From Mycobacterium sp. 852013-50091_SCH5140682 (GTDB taxonomy: Bacteria > Actinomycetota > Actinomycetes > Mycobacteriales > Mycobacteriaceae), in the NCBI RefSeq assembly GCF_001665685.1, contig NZ_LZTB01000012.1:16323-80322 (forward strand): 64,000 bases of DNA, read 5' to 3'. The notes under the pieces are model-generated. The model searched no databases, had not been told where the DNA came from, and was given only the letters and a program-made list of their open reading frames with translations. A program made the position numbers and the translations under genes. Shown here one piece after another: positions 1 through 8,751 of this stretch. Position 1 is the stretch's first letter. Every line of letters starts with the position of its first letter.

Positions 1-283
1 CGCCGTCGCCCATGCTGGGGCTCACCCCTGCGGCGTGGATCACCGAAGCGACCGACCCGAGTCCCGACGCGGTATCGAACAGGTCGTCCACCGCCTGTCG
101 GTCGGTGACGTCACAGTTGACGGCGGTGGCGACGATGCCAAGGTCGGTGAGCTCAGATAGCGCGGCGTCGAGCCGGTCCTGCCGCACATCGCACAGGACG
201 ACGGTGTGATCCCGGCCGACGATCTTGGCGGTGGCCGTGCCCATGCCGCCCGCACCACCGGTGATCACCGACACTCGAGTCAT
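1..283 (-). CDS. Short-chain dehydrogenase/reductase, N-terminal part (cut by window edge)
   Basis: The 94 or so visible residues are the start of a classical SDR oxidoreductase, which uses NAD(P)(H) on an unknown substrate. The N terminus reads MTRVSVITGGAGGMGTATA, a Rossmann-fold TGGxGGMG cofactor loop. It is followed by a beta-strand ending in LCDVR, where an acidic residue commonly selects NAD, then NCDVTD, and VIHAAGVSPS, the position of the usual NNAG motif. The catalytic Ser-Tyr-Lys region lies beyond the window. The gene is transcribed away from the ESX genes, toward the left edge. The substrate cannot be inferred. Confidence 0.85.
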   Translation of the reverse strand, partial: MTRVSVITGGAGGMGTATAKIVGRDHTVVLCDVRQDRLDAALSELTDLGIVATAVNCDVTDRQAVDDLFDTASGLGSVASVIHAAGVSPSMGDG

Positions 284-327
284 ACCGCGGACCGTAACGA
301 AATCGGCCCGATCTGTCACGCCTGGAG

Positions 328-2625
328 TTACTTGCCCGACTTGCTCTGGATCACCCCGGCGCGCGCGCCGACGTCGTACTCGTTGGTCCATTGCTCCAGG
401 TCGATACCGTAGGCGGCCTTCAGCCGGTCCTTGAGCAGCTCCTGTTCGGTCAGGCCCTGGACCACCAGCCGCACATCACCGTCGGGCTCGGTCTCCCGCA
501 GGGACGCCAGCGCCGGATCGTTGACGACGGCGGGATCCTTGCTCTCCAGCCCGTTGAGCACGTTCTGCATCGTCACGCTCGAGTCGACCTCGTTGGTCGC
601 ATGCTGGTACGGCACGCCGTTCTGCGGGTTGGTCACCGCCTGCTGATCGACGATGCCCATCAACGCCAGCTTGGCCTGCGGCGCGATGATGTCGACCGCC
701 CACTTGGCCGGTTTCATACCGGCTGCGTCAAATGCTGTGGTGGCCACCGATTTCGCGGTGTCGAAGTTCGCCGAGTTCACCGCGTACTGCCACTGCGCGT
801 TGTAGACGTCGTTCTGACCCATGGTCGTCTTCGCGTCGAGCGTGCCATCGACCAGGGCGCTGTGCATCTGCCCCGCGAGCTGACCGTAGGTGCTCACGCC
901 GTTGCCGCTGCCGTACTGCGCGGCGAGCGCATTCTCCTGCGCATAGGTGTAACCGGCAGCCTTCACACCCGCCTCGGGGTCGCTGGCCAGCACCGCATAC
1001 ATGTTGGCCAGCTGGCTCTTCTGCTCGAAATGATGGACGCCAGGGATGGTTTCGGCCCCGGCGAAGGTGCTGTAGTACGGCGCCAGATCGTCGGCGAGGT
1101 TGCGCATCAGATCGGGATTGAGCTGACCGGCCGACATCTTGTCCTGATAGCCCGGGACCCGCAGCAGGTCCTTCTTGTGATCGGCCATGTAATCGGCTGT
1201 GGCTTCGGCGATCTGGCCGTGCAGCTGAGCGTTCTTGGTGTCCACCGGATCACCGGGCCTGGCGACGGCATCGTCGGCGGTGGTGTGGAACAACTCGGAC
1301 ACGGTCTTGCCGTTGTCGGGCCACTCGTGCTGGAAGATGTCGCCGACCAACCGCTGACCGGTGTGCGGATCGGTCACGGCCGCGGCGACCGCGAACTTGT
1401 CGTCGCCGACCGCGTGGAACATCTGCTCGGTGATCTGCTCCTTCTTCGGGTCGGCGCCGTGACCGTCGATGGAGAACATCGTCGTGTCCTTCGGGCCGGT
1501 CTCGGCGCGCACCTGCGCGTCGAGGTACTGGCCCGCGACATCCATGACCTTGCCGTCGAGGCTCGAGCCTGCCCGCATGTTGGCGTCACCCATGCCCGCT
1601 ATCCGGGCGATGGCCTGGTTGGTACCGACCCCGTTGACGTTGATGGTGTTGAAGAGAATCGGGAACCCGGTGCTCTGGGTGCCTGCCATGGTAGAGCCGT
1701 ACTGCACCAGGTCTTTACGGGTCAGCGAGTCCCGCATCTTCTGCGGCAGCAGGTTGAAGCCGCCGTTGGTCGGGACGTCGACGTTGCCCTCGACCGAGGC
1801 CGTCACCCGTCCGTTGGACGCGATCTGGAACGTGTTGGCCATGCCGGTGCGGGCATCGGTGGGCAGCCCGTTGAGCAGCTTCTCGATGTCTTCGGGTGAC
1901 TTGCCGTCCAGCGACCGCATCAGAGCGTTGATGTACTCCATCTGCGACGCCGGAATGTCCACGGGCTCACCGGATTGCAGTGCCTTGAGCTGCTCGGGGG
2001 TCAGCGAGCCGGCTTCTTTGAGGCGCTGCAGCACATCCGGCGGGATCTTCCCGCTCTGCAGAGCCTGACCGTCGGAGGTCCCTTGCTGGCCGCTGAGCGA
2101 CGCCGGATTGGTGAACTTCGCGATCAGGTTCGCTGCCAGCCCGTTGATGGTCTTGGCCCCGTTGGAATCGGCTGTCACCAATGCGTTGACGAGCGTGGTG
2201 AGCTCACCGGCGTACAGCCGGGCCAGCGCGGCACGCTGCCCGGTGTCCTTGATGCCGGACGTGTCGGTCACCGACCAGTTGTCCCCGACCGTGAACTGCT
2301 GCCCCGAGATGGCGATGACCTTGTTGAGGACAGTGGTGCGGGCCGTGCCGATATCGGTGGCGACGCCACGTGCCGTCTTGGCAGCGCCCTGCAACTCGTC
2401 GACCAGCTTCACCGCGACCTTGCGGTCGTCACCGGCCCGGTTCTGCGCGGCCTCGGCGGCCTTACCCTCCCAATAGCCGCCGCTGGCAGTGTCTTTCACC
2501 AGTGAGACGTACGAGTCAAACTTCTGCTCGAGCGTTGTGCCGAGTTTGTCCCAGCCGGCGGCGATGTTGGAGACGACGTTGGGGTCCATGTTCTGGACCT
2601 GGGACTTGGTGAATCCCACTGTCAT
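328..2625 (-). CDS. Large ESX-associated protein, TPR-repeat-region type (Rv0026/Rv3899c-like)
   Basis: This is a 765-residue protein of unknown biochemical role. The first 130 residues are helical and WXG100-like: MTVGFTKSQVQNMDP is followed by GGYWEGKAAEAAQ near residue 50, a W-x-G turn typical of type VII substrates. A long alpha-helical, Gln/Ala-rich body follows, with no signal peptide or membrane segment. From memory it belongs with the M. tuberculosis Rv0026, Rv2082 and Rv3899c group, some of which sit next to ESX-2. The ATG overlaps the stop of the upstream 105-residue gene by 4 bp, so the two are translationally coupled. The arrangement of a small helical protein plus a large one with an N-terminal WXG module suggests a secreted or chaperone-paired ESX effector. 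That is inference. Confidence 0.6.
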   Translation of the reverse strand: MTVGFTKSQVQNMDPNVVSNIAAGWDKLGTTLEQKFDSYVSLVKDTASGGYWEGKAAEAAQNRAGDDRKVAVKLVDELQGAAKTARGVATDIGTARTTVLNKVIAISGQQFTVGDNWSVTDTSGIKDTGQRAALARLYAGELTTLVNALVTADSNGAKTINGLAANLIAKFTNPASLSGQQGTSDGQALQSGKIPPDVLQRLKEAGSLTPEQLKALQSGEPVDIPASQMEYINALMRSLDGKSPEDIEKLLNGLPTDARTGMANTFQIASNGRVTASVEGNVDVPTNGGFNLLPQKMRDSLTRKDLVQYGSTMAGTQSTGFPILFNTINVNGVGTNQAIARIAGMGDANMRAGSSLDGKVMDVAGQYLDAQVRAETGPKDTTMFSIDGHGADPKKEQITEQMFHAVGDDKFAVAAAVTDPHTGQRLVGDIFQHEWPDNGKTVSELFHTTADDAVARPGDPVDTKNAQLHGQIAEATADYMADHKKDLLRVPGYQDKMSAGQLNPDLMRNLADDLAPYYSTFAGAETIPGVHHFEQKSQLANMYAVLASDPEAGVKAAGYTYAQENALAAQYGSGNGVSTYGQLAGQMHSALVDGTLDAKTTMGQNDVYNAQWQYAVNSANFDTAKSVATTAFDAAGMKPAKWAVDIIAPQAKLALMGIVDQQAVTNPQNGVPYQHATNEVDSSVTMQNVLNGLESKDPAVVNDPALASLRETEPDGDVRLVVQGLTEQELLKDRLKAAYGIDLEQWTNEYDVGARAGVIQSKSGK

Positions 2626-2939
2626 TCACCCCAATTGCCGGTGGCATTGTTGAACATGGTCACCATGTCCAGCGTCTTGGTGTCGTCGGCGTTCTTGAAC
2701 TTGTCCGCGCAGTTGACCATGATCTCGCCCGTCTCCGAGAGACGCTCCGAGAAGGACGGGATCAACGTCGTGTTCAGGACGTCGTACTGGATGTGCTGCA
2801 TGGCACCGACGGATTGCAGTGCCGCGGAATCGGTGCCCATCATCATCGGGCCGAATTTCAGCCCGGTCACCTCGGCACCCAGCGTCGCCAGGTGACCGGC
2901 GACCGTACGCATTTGATCCAAATCCGCTTTCAACGTCAC
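2622..2939 (-). CDS. Small helical ESX-associated protein (EspC/DUF2580-like)
   Basis: This 105-residue protein has no signal peptide and is predicted to be mostly helical: an N-terminal helix (MTLKADLDQMRTVAGHLATL), a central turn region and a C-terminal helix. Its length and shape match the EspC/DUF2580 type VII secretion target family, although no clear WxG or YxxxD/E motif is present; its only Trp is near the C terminus (GNWGE). It is translationally coupled to the downstream 765-residue protein through a 4-bp overlap and probably forms a secreted pair with it. About 140 bp separate it from the MinD-like gene to the right, which is transcribed the same way, so this could be its own small operon. 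Confidence 0.55.
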   Translation of the reverse strand: MTLKADLDQMRTVAGHLATLGAEVTGLKFGPMMMGTDSAALQSVGAMQHIQYDVLNTTLIPSFSERLSETGEIMVNCADKFKNADDTKTLDMVTMFNNATGNWGE

Positions 2940-3079
2940 AGCTGACCCCTACCGAGTTGTATTGGTACTGAGTTGGGTTGGTCTTCGGACGGTCGCCGCG
3001 GGATCGCCCGGCACAGCGCTAGCGGAAACTGTAGTCTCCGATTCTTTTGGGGTGCAACAGTCGCGGCGCCTGGTGTACA

Positions 3080-4228
3080 TCATCTGGCTGGGGTGATCGG
3101 GACGAATTGGCCGTGATCGCGATAGCTGAACGCGTCGGCCACCGTCGCCGCCAACTCGATGAACGCGTCCTGCGTCTTGCGGTTCATCAAGCTCAGGACC
3201 ACTTCGGACCCTTCGGCCAGATGATCGTCGAACGGGATGAAATGAACAGCACGTGAACGACTTTGGAAATATTGCATCAGCTGTTCGATATCCATCGACG
3301 TGGCGCCGGGGCGAGCGGAACTGACCACGACGACGGCGTTGGCCACGAGATGTTCGTATCCCTGGTGGGCCAGCCAGTCCAGGGTGCCTGACGCGCTGCG
3401 GGCCCCGTCCATGGCCGGTGACGTCACCAGGATGATGGCGTTGGCCTCATCCAGAACCCCGGTCATCGCCGAATGCATGAGACCCGTGCCGCAATCGGTG
3501 AGGATGATGTTATAGAACCGCTGCAGCAGCGAAATCACCTGGCGGTAGTCATCTTCGGAGAACGCCTCCGAGGCAGCCGGATCGCGCTCGGAGGCCATGA
3601 TCTCCAGCCGGCTCTCACTCTGCGAGGTGTAGGCCCGCACGTCGGAGTACCGCCGGATCGACGTGTCGGCGAGCAGATCGCGCACCGTGGCCCGGGTCTG
3701 GTCCGGCCCGCGCTGAGCCAGCGTCCCGAAATCGGGGTTGGCGTCGACGGCGATCACCCGGTCGCCACGCACCGACGCGAGTGTCGCACCCAGAGCGACC
3801 GTGGTGGTGGTCTTGCCGACCCCGCCCTTGAGGGAGAGCACCGCGATCCGATAGTCCCCGCGCACCTGCCGGTTGACCCGAGCGACGAGCGCGCGCCGGT
3901 TGCGCTCGTGGGGGGATTCGCCCGGATTGATGGCCCCGCCGGTCAAGGCGTACACCAGCCTGCGCCACCCGCGCGTCGGCCGCCGCTGCACCGGCGCGAT
4001 CAACCGCAGGTGCTCCGGGCCCGGCACGTCCGGTTGGCCGGTCATCGCCCCTGGATGGTGTCCGGCGACAAACGGCGTCTGCAACGGAACCGGCGGCGCG
4101 GGAACGTAGCGGGCCGGTGGCCCGGCGGGCCGGACGATGAATTGCGTCGGATCGTCCGGGCTGAACGTGCCTGCCTGCTCGAGATTGCGGGGGATCAGCC
4201 GCGTCGGGTCGTCGTACTCGTGGCTCAT
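3080..4228 (-). CDS. MinD/ParA-like ATPase of the ESX locus (Rv3888c-like)
   Basis: This 382-residue cytosolic P-loop ATPase has a proline-rich N-terminal tail of about 120 residues. The deviant Walker A motif LKGGVGKTTTT lies near residue 132, followed by AVDANPDFGTLAQR and the switch region ILTDCGTGLMHSAM. ESX-1 (EspI) and ESX-2 (Rv3888c) carry relatives of this kind; EspI is reported to modulate ESX-1 activity in response to ATP level. The ATG overlaps the end of eccA by 4 bp, so it is co-translated with that chaperone-like ATPase. It is closely similar to the 456-residue gene at 6071-7441, which implies duplication around eccA. The C terminus (RKTQDAFIELAATVADAF) resembles the same region of that paralogue. 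Confidence 0.8.
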   Translation of the reverse strand: MSHEYDDPTRLIPRNLEQAGTFSPDDPTQFIVRPAGPPARYVPAPPVPLQTPFVAGHHPGAMTGQPDVPGPEHLRLIAPVQRRPTRGWRRLVYALTGGAINPGESPHERNRRALVARVNRQVRGDYRIAVLSLKGGVGKTTTTVALGATLASVRGDRVIAVDANPDFGTLAQRGPDQTRATVRDLLADTSIRRYSDVRAYTSQSESRLEIMASERDPAASEAFSEDDYRQVISLLQRFYNIILTDCGTGLMHSAMTGVLDEANAIILVTSPAMDGARSASGTLDWLAHQGYEHLVANAVVVVSSARPGATSMDIEQLMQYFQSRSRAVHFIPFDDHLAEGSEVVLSLMNRKTQDAFIELAATVADAFSYRDHGQFVPITPAR

Positions 4229-6048
4229 GCGTCGGCCTTGTGCATCTCGAGGACGTTCTTGAGCGCCGCCCGCATATCGGCGAGTTCGATGCGCATCAGG
4301 AGGTCTTCGCTGAGCGCCTCGAGATCGACGTCAGGATCCTCACTGAGCCGGAAAGCCCGCTCCTCTTCGGCGGATTCGACCACGTTGCGCACGAAGCGTC
4401 CGTTCCCGGCAATGTCGATGGCGCGCCGGGCCACCCCGGTCTGGTCGATCGCCTCGGTGTCACACAACTGCTGGCAGATCAGGATCAACTCCTGGTAGGC
4501 ATCGTCGGTGAGTTCGGAGTCGCGCGCCTTGGCGATCATCTGAGCGATGTCGCCGAGTTCTGTGGCGCTGTAGGAGTTGAACCGGATCCGGCGCGAAAAG
4601 CGCGACGACAGGCCCTCATTGGCCGCGAGGAAGCGATCGATCTCGCGGTCATAGCCGGCGATGATGACGACCAGCCGGTCCCGGTCGTCCTCCATCCTGG
4701 CCAGCAGCGTGTCGACGGCCTCCCGGCCGAACGCGTCGCCCCCCGCCAGACCGGACTGGATCAACGTGTATGCCTCATCGATGAACAGCACCCCGTCGAG
4801 CGCCCGATCGATGAGTTCGGAGGTCTTGATGGCGGTGCTGCCGAGGTGCTGGCCGACGAAATCGGCACGCGTGGCCTCGACCACCGACGAGGTTTTCAGC
4901 AGTCCCAAGCCGCAGTAGATCTTGGCGATCACACGGGCGATGGTGGTCTTGCCGGTGCCGGGCGGGCCGGTGAAGGCCAGATGCAGGCTGCGTGGCACCG
5001 AGCTCAACCCCTTGTCCTCACGGACTTTCGCCAGCTTGGCCGTCGACCGGAGTTTGGCGACCTGGGTCTTCACCTCGGCCAGTCCCACCTGACGGTCCAG
5101 CTCGTCCTGGGCCTGGCGCAAGTAGTCGTCGTGGCGCTCGGCGGTGTCTTCGTCGGCAACCTCGGCGCGGGTGCGCGCCGATTTGGGATCCCACCTGTCG
5201 GTGCGCGAGTCGATGGTCTCCTGATCAGTGATGACGAGCCGGTATTTCGGGTCGCGCAGCGCAGCGATGTTCGCGGTGAAGCTCGGATCCTCGCTGTAGA
5301 TCCGTTCGAACACCGCCCTGGCGTCGTCCTCACGCCCCATCTCACGAAGGGTGAGCGCGCGGCAGAACTCGGACGCTTGACGCGCGGCGGGAATCGGGCC
5401 TGCGGCTGCGAGCTCGAGGCGACGCACCGCTTCGCCGAACAGTCCGAGCTGCGCACACGCGCTGCCCACCATCATGTTCGCACCGGCCCCGATGAACTCA
5501 TCAGTGAAGCTCGGCGAATTCGCCAGGGTGGCAAGCACATCCGGCCAGCGCTGGGTCAGAAAGTGAAGAACGCCTCGGATATACAGGCAGATTTCCGTGG
5601 AGTTCGCGTCACCGCCGGGCATTCTGGTGCGGATGCGGTCCAGCTCGTCGAGCGTGCGTTCGGCTTCGCTGTAATCTTGGCCGGCGATCATGCTCGCGGC
5701 GTACGCCAACCAGATCTCGGTGAACGAACTCAGGTCGTAGTCGATGTAGAGGTTGGTCTGGAAGCGGCCCGCCAGTGCTCGGCCGGGCAGTCCCAGCCTG
5801 CGCTGTTCCCGGAACAGCGTCAAAGTGCTGGTGCGGTAAAGGTGATAGATGATCTCGGGATTCGATTCGCCTGCGGCAACGCGACCGAGCCAGGCATCGC
5901 ACATATCGGGGTCGTATTCGGTGGCCCTGGCGAATGCCAACTTCGCGTACTCGATGTCGCGGTCCGCCTCGACCCCGTTGATGGGGATCCCCAGCGAGAG
6001 AACCCCCGCGTCGAATACCCGCTGCGCGTCTCGGGTGCGTCCACTCAT
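4225..6048 (-). CDS. eccA: EccA, AAA+ ATPase of the type VII secretion system
   Basis: EccA is the cytosolic CbbX-type AAA+ ATPase of ESX systems and is thought to act on substrate or chaperone complexes such as PE/PPE with EspG. This copy has 607 residues, the usual length. Residues 1-300 form a TPR-like helical domain. The C-terminal AAA+ module carries Walker A GPPGTGKTT near residue 355, Walker B VLFIDEAY near 420, and a sensor/arginine-finger stretch LSSRFSRRIRF. The start chosen (MSGRTRD) has AGGA about 8 bases upstream; a longer in-frame extension lacks support. It lies between two MinD-like ATPase genes on the same strand. The stop overlaps the next gene, and only 22 bp separate it from the preceding one, so all three form an operon. 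Confidence 0.92.
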   Translation of the reverse strand: MSGRTRDAQRVFDAGVLSLGIPINGVEADRDIEYAKLAFARATEYDPDMCDAWLGRVAAGESNPEIIYHLYRTSTLTLFREQRRLGLPGRALAGRFQTNLYIDYDLSSFTEIWLAYAASMIAGQDYSEAERTLDELDRIRTRMPGGDANSTEICLYIRGVLHFLTQRWPDVLATLANSPSFTDEFIGAGANMMVGSACAQLGLFGEAVRRLELAAAGPIPAARQASEFCRALTLREMGREDDARAVFERIYSEDPSFTANIAALRDPKYRLVITDQETIDSRTDRWDPKSARTRAEVADEDTAERHDDYLRQAQDELDRQVGLAEVKTQVAKLRSTAKLAKVREDKGLSSVPRSLHLAFTGPPGTGKTTIARVIAKIYCGLGLLKTSSVVEATRADFVGQHLGSTAIKTSELIDRALDGVLFIDEAYTLIQSGLAGGDAFGREAVDTLLARMEDDRDRLVVIIAGYDREIDRFLAANEGLSSRFSRRIRFNSYSATELGDIAQMIAKARDSELTDDAYQELILICQQLCDTEAIDQTGVARRAIDIAGNGRFVRNVVESAEEERAFRLSEDPDVDLEALSEDLLMRIELADMRAALKNVLEMHKADA

Positions 6049-6070
6049 GGCGTCCTGACTGTGTCGTCGT

Positions 6071-7441
6071 TCAGACGTTCGGCCGAAGCAGGCCGAACTT
6101 CTCCGAAATAGCCCCGGCCAGTTCGACATACGCCTCGAAGGTCGCGGGCTTGAGCAAGTCCACGTCGATTTCTCCACCTTCGGCCAGATGGAAGTCGAAC
6201 GGAATCAGGTGAACAGATCGGCACCTGGACTGGAAATGCTCGTAAACTTTCTCCATATGCACGGCCGACGCGCCGGGCCGCGCCGCGCTGAGTACCAGGT
6301 GTGATTCCTGTGCCAAGCCCGAATAGCCGTGTTGGGTCAGCCATTCCAGTGTCGCCGAAGCGCTGCGCGCAGCGTCGAGGGCCGGCGAACTCACCAGGAC
6401 GACGGCGTGCGCCAGATCCAAGACCCCCGCCATCGCCGAATGCATGATGCCGGTGCCGCAGTCGGTGAGCACGATGTTGTAGTAGCTCTGCAGGATGTCG
6501 ATGGTCCGGCGGTAGTCGACCTCACAGAACGCCTCGGAGATCGCCGGGTCGATCGGGCTGCCCAGTACCTCCAGCCGGCTCTCCGACATCCGCGTGTAGG
6601 CACGGACATCCGAATAACGGGTGATGTTCGGATCGCTCAGCAGGTCACGGACCGTGGCCCGGGACGGATCGTCGACGCGCTGTGCCAGCGTGCCGCGATC
6701 GGGATTGGCATCTACCGCGATCACCCGATCCGTGCGGATCCGCGCGAAGGCCGAGCCGAGCCCCAAGGTGGTCGTGGTCTTGCCAACGCCACCCTTGATG
6801 GACAGCACCGCGATCCGGAAATCACCGCGGATGGGTTGGCGGATGCGCGCATACACCTCGTCGCGCCGACGGTCTCGCGCCGAGTCACCTGGATTGACCC
6901 GCCCCGCACTCACCCGGTAGATGGCGCGACGCCATCCGGACCGGGGAGCGAATCGGTCGCGGTTCGCGATGGCGGCCTCATCGAGGGGGCGAAGCATGTA
7001 CTGCTGGGAGTAGCTGGTAGCCGACGATTCCCAACGCGGTACGTCCCACTCAGGGATTCCCACGCGCCCGTATGTGGGGTCCGGCGCCGGGACGTCGATG
7101 CGACGTTGCGCGTCCTGATCGACCGGTGCGTCAACCGCCGACCGGTTCTGATCCAGCAGACTCAGCAGCTCGGCGGCCCGGGCCTCGACGGGGTCATGCG
7201 CGTCCGCTGATGAATGCGGTTGTGGCGCCGGAGATTCAGCATCTGCGTCAGTTTTGTCTCGCTGCCCGTTACCCGAATTGACAGGCGTGTCAGCAACTTC
7301 CGGGTTCTCGACGGAATCGCCCCTGACCGGTACTTCCGAGACAAAGTCGGCAGCGGGCAACGCCGGCAGCGACCCGTTGGAGCGCGGCCGGTACCCCTGC
7401 AACCAGGGCGGCTGGGCTGGCGCCCCATGGTGATTGGCCAA
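6071..7441 (-). CDS. MinD/EspI-like ATPase of the ESX locus
   Basis: This 456-residue cytosolic ATPase has a long acidic, Pro/Asp-rich, disordered N-terminal region of about 190 residues, followed by a MinD-type domain. The P-loop is IKGGVGKTTTT near residue 217, followed by VIAVDANPDRGTLAQR and LTDCGTGIMHSAM. The disordered tail plus MinD domain is the architecture of ESX-1 EspI. It is the first gene of the minus-strand operon that continues into eccA and the second MinD-like gene. It diverges from the YbaB-like gene at 7574, with a 132-bp gap likely to hold both promoters. The strong resemblance to the 382-residue copy makes tandem duplication likely. Whether the two form a heterodimer or control different steps is unknown. 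Confidence 0.8.
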   Translation of the reverse strand: MANHHGAPAQPPWLQGYRPRSNGSLPALPAADFVSEVPVRGDSVENPEVADTPVNSGNGQRDKTDADAESPAPQPHSSADAHDPVEARAAELLSLLDQNRSAVDAPVDQDAQRRIDVPAPDPTYGRVGIPEWDVPRWESSATSYSQQYMLRPLDEAAIANRDRFAPRSGWRRAIYRVSAGRVNPGDSARDRRRDEVYARIRQPIRGDFRIAVLSIKGGVGKTTTTLGLGSAFARIRTDRVIAVDANPDRGTLAQRVDDPSRATVRDLLSDPNITRYSDVRAYTRMSESRLEVLGSPIDPAISEAFCEVDYRRTIDILQSYYNIVLTDCGTGIMHSAMAGVLDLAHAVVLVSSPALDAARSASATLEWLTQHGYSGLAQESHLVLSAARPGASAVHMEKVYEHFQSRCRSVHLIPFDFHLAEGGEIDVDLLKPATFEAYVELAGAISEKFGLLRPNV

Positions 7442-7573
7442 CGTTGTCCGGTCCTTCCACGTGGTAGATCGGCGCCCGATTGGTATCGTACTGAATCAAC
7501 CGCACCGGGAGCATCCGGCGCGAATCGCCGTAATCTGGCTTAGCAGCAAACTCTTTCACGAGGAGCCGCGCTG

Positions 7574-7894
7574 GTGGATTTCCCGTCTGCACGCTCCCGC
7601 TCGGGCGGGATCAGTGTCACCACAACCGAACGCGGCCTGCCGCTGGCACTCAAAATTGACGCGCGCGAGATGAACAAGGACCCACGAGTGCTTGCCGAGG
7701 AGATCCTCGGGCTGTGCCGCCTGGCCGCTGCACGCGCTCAGGTGGCCCGGCGTCGCGAGTTGACCGCACAGAATGTCGACCCCGTCGTCATCCGAAACCT
7801 GCAGCTGGCCACCGAAGATGACCTGCACCGTGCCGAGGCTGCCGCCGACCGTGACGACGAGGTTCTTCCCGACAGCTGGTTGAGGTCGGTGTGA
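7574..7894 (+). CDS. YbaB-like small protein of the ESX locus
   Basis: This 106-residue protein is encoded from a GTG preceded by AGGAG at 7561-7565. Residues 10-30 (RSRSGGISVTTTERGLPLALKID) look like the beta-hairpin of a YbaB/EbfC-fold protein, and the rest is helical and charged. ESX-1 encodes a YbaB-fold protein, EspL, that stabilises other Esp proteins, so a similar accessory role is reasonable. It opens the plus-strand substrate operon and overlaps the next gene, which also has a YbaB-like sequence, by 4 bp. Two consecutive small YbaB-type proteins may form a heterodimer. The family call is from shape and a short motif only. Confidence 0.55.
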   Translation: MDFPSARSRSGGISVTTTERGLPLALKIDAREMNKDPRVLAEEILGLCRLAAARAQVARRRELTAQNVDPVVIRNLQLATEDDLHRAEAAADRDDEVLPDSWLRSV

Positions 7895-8232
7895 CCGGGC
7901 TGGCTGACCGCGTCGTCGCCCGCATCGCGCGGCAACGCGATCTGCTGCACAGCCTCAACGAGCACTGCGATGCCATCCGAGTCCGCGCCACCACCCGCAA
8001 CCGCGCGGTGTCGGTGGAGGTGGACGCCATGGGTGCGCTTACCGACCTCACCCTGGGCAGTGCAGCAACGCAGTTGAGCCCCAACGACTTATCTGAATTG
8101 ATTGTGAACATTGGGCAGACGGCGGCCAAAGCCGCGTTGGCCCGGCGGGATCAACTCGTCGCACAGTTCCGGGCAGAGTTCGACGAACTGCGGGCCGACC
8201 CGTCAGGTGAGCCGAACGGAAACCCCACCTAG
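7891..8232 (+). CDS. YbaB/EbfC-fold protein, EspL-like
   Basis: This 113-residue protein starts at a GTG that overlaps the previous stop (GTGTGA). It shows the YbaB/EbfC layout: an N-terminal helix, a beta-rich centre (NRAVSVEVDAMGALTDLTLG, which matches the vT.V...G.v..l.i pattern), then a long C-terminal helix (LSELIVNIGQTAAKAALARR). EspL of ESX-1 has this fold and supports the stability of co-secreted Esp proteins. Its position just before the PE-like and Esp-like genes suggests a cytosolic helper for those substrates. A nucleoid-binding role, as known for other YbaB proteins, is possible but less likely here. Confidence 0.7.
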   Translation: MTGLADRVVARIARQRDLLHSLNEHCDAIRVRATTRNRAVSVEVDAMGALTDLTLGSAATQLSPNDLSELIVNIGQTAAKAALARRDQLVAQFRAEFDELRADPSGEPNGNPT

Positions 8233-8449
8233 ATCGCGTGCGGGCCCGCATCACAGCGGGCTTGCTTGGACGGACCCCCCGTCGGCAGCAGCACCGCTTC
8301 CGCTTCATCTGGCGCACAACGGGTTAACGGCGGCATCTCGCCAAAGAGACTGGTACGGGCTAGACTTCGAGGCCGGGTGTCACCCTGATACCGCCCTCTG
8401 CAACGGTGCGGCTGCACACAGAACGAAACAAAACTTGGGGAGTTTTGGC

Positions 8450-8743
8450 GTGAGTTCTTCTTTGACTGCTGTCCCAGCGGGGATGGATGCCTTCGCCGCG
8501 GCGAACGCCGTCGCGGGCGAGCTCATCAGTACAGCCGGGTCGGCTGATTCGGCTGCCATGCTGACCGCAGCGGCGGTGGCGATAGGCCCGATCGGAGCCA
8601 CCTACCTGGCCGCGTTCGGGCAAGCGCAGGCCAACAACCTGGCGGGCACACTGCTCGTCGGTGCGGTTCACGCCGGCATCAGCGGCACCACGACAGCCGC
8701 CAAGACTGCCCTGACCGCTGCCGATTCAACGTCGTCGGCCTAG
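8450..8743 (+). CDS. PE-like small secreted protein
   Basis: This 97-residue Ala-rich helical protein starts at GTG with GGGGAG about 8 bases upstream. Size and composition fit the PE/WXG100 superfamily: two amphipathic helices around a short turn and no signal peptide. The 8-bp spacing to the next gene, an Esp-like substrate, suggests the two products form a co-secreted pair, as PE/PPE and EspC/EspA pairs do. The C-terminal export position reads LTAAD, where the canonical motif would be YxxxD/E. Assignment to PE proper, rather than a general type VII target, is tentative. Confidence 0.55.
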   Translation: MSSSLTAVPAGMDAFAAANAVAGELISTAGSADSAAMLTAAAVAIGPIGATYLAAFGQAQANNLAGTLLVGAVHAGISGTTTAAKTALTAADSTSSA

Positions 8744-8751
8744 GAGTCGCT

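Noticed and set aside
391..1899. 502-codon open frame on the plus strand opposite the 765-residue protein
   Set aside because: It is antisense to a protein with clear WXG-like character, and its translation is a His/Gly/Arg-rich shadow typical of high-GC antisense frames.
4240..6111. 623-codon open frame on the plus strand opposite eccA
   Set aside because: eccA on the minus strand has intact AAA+ motifs; the plus-strand frame has no domain and is a GC-rich shadow.
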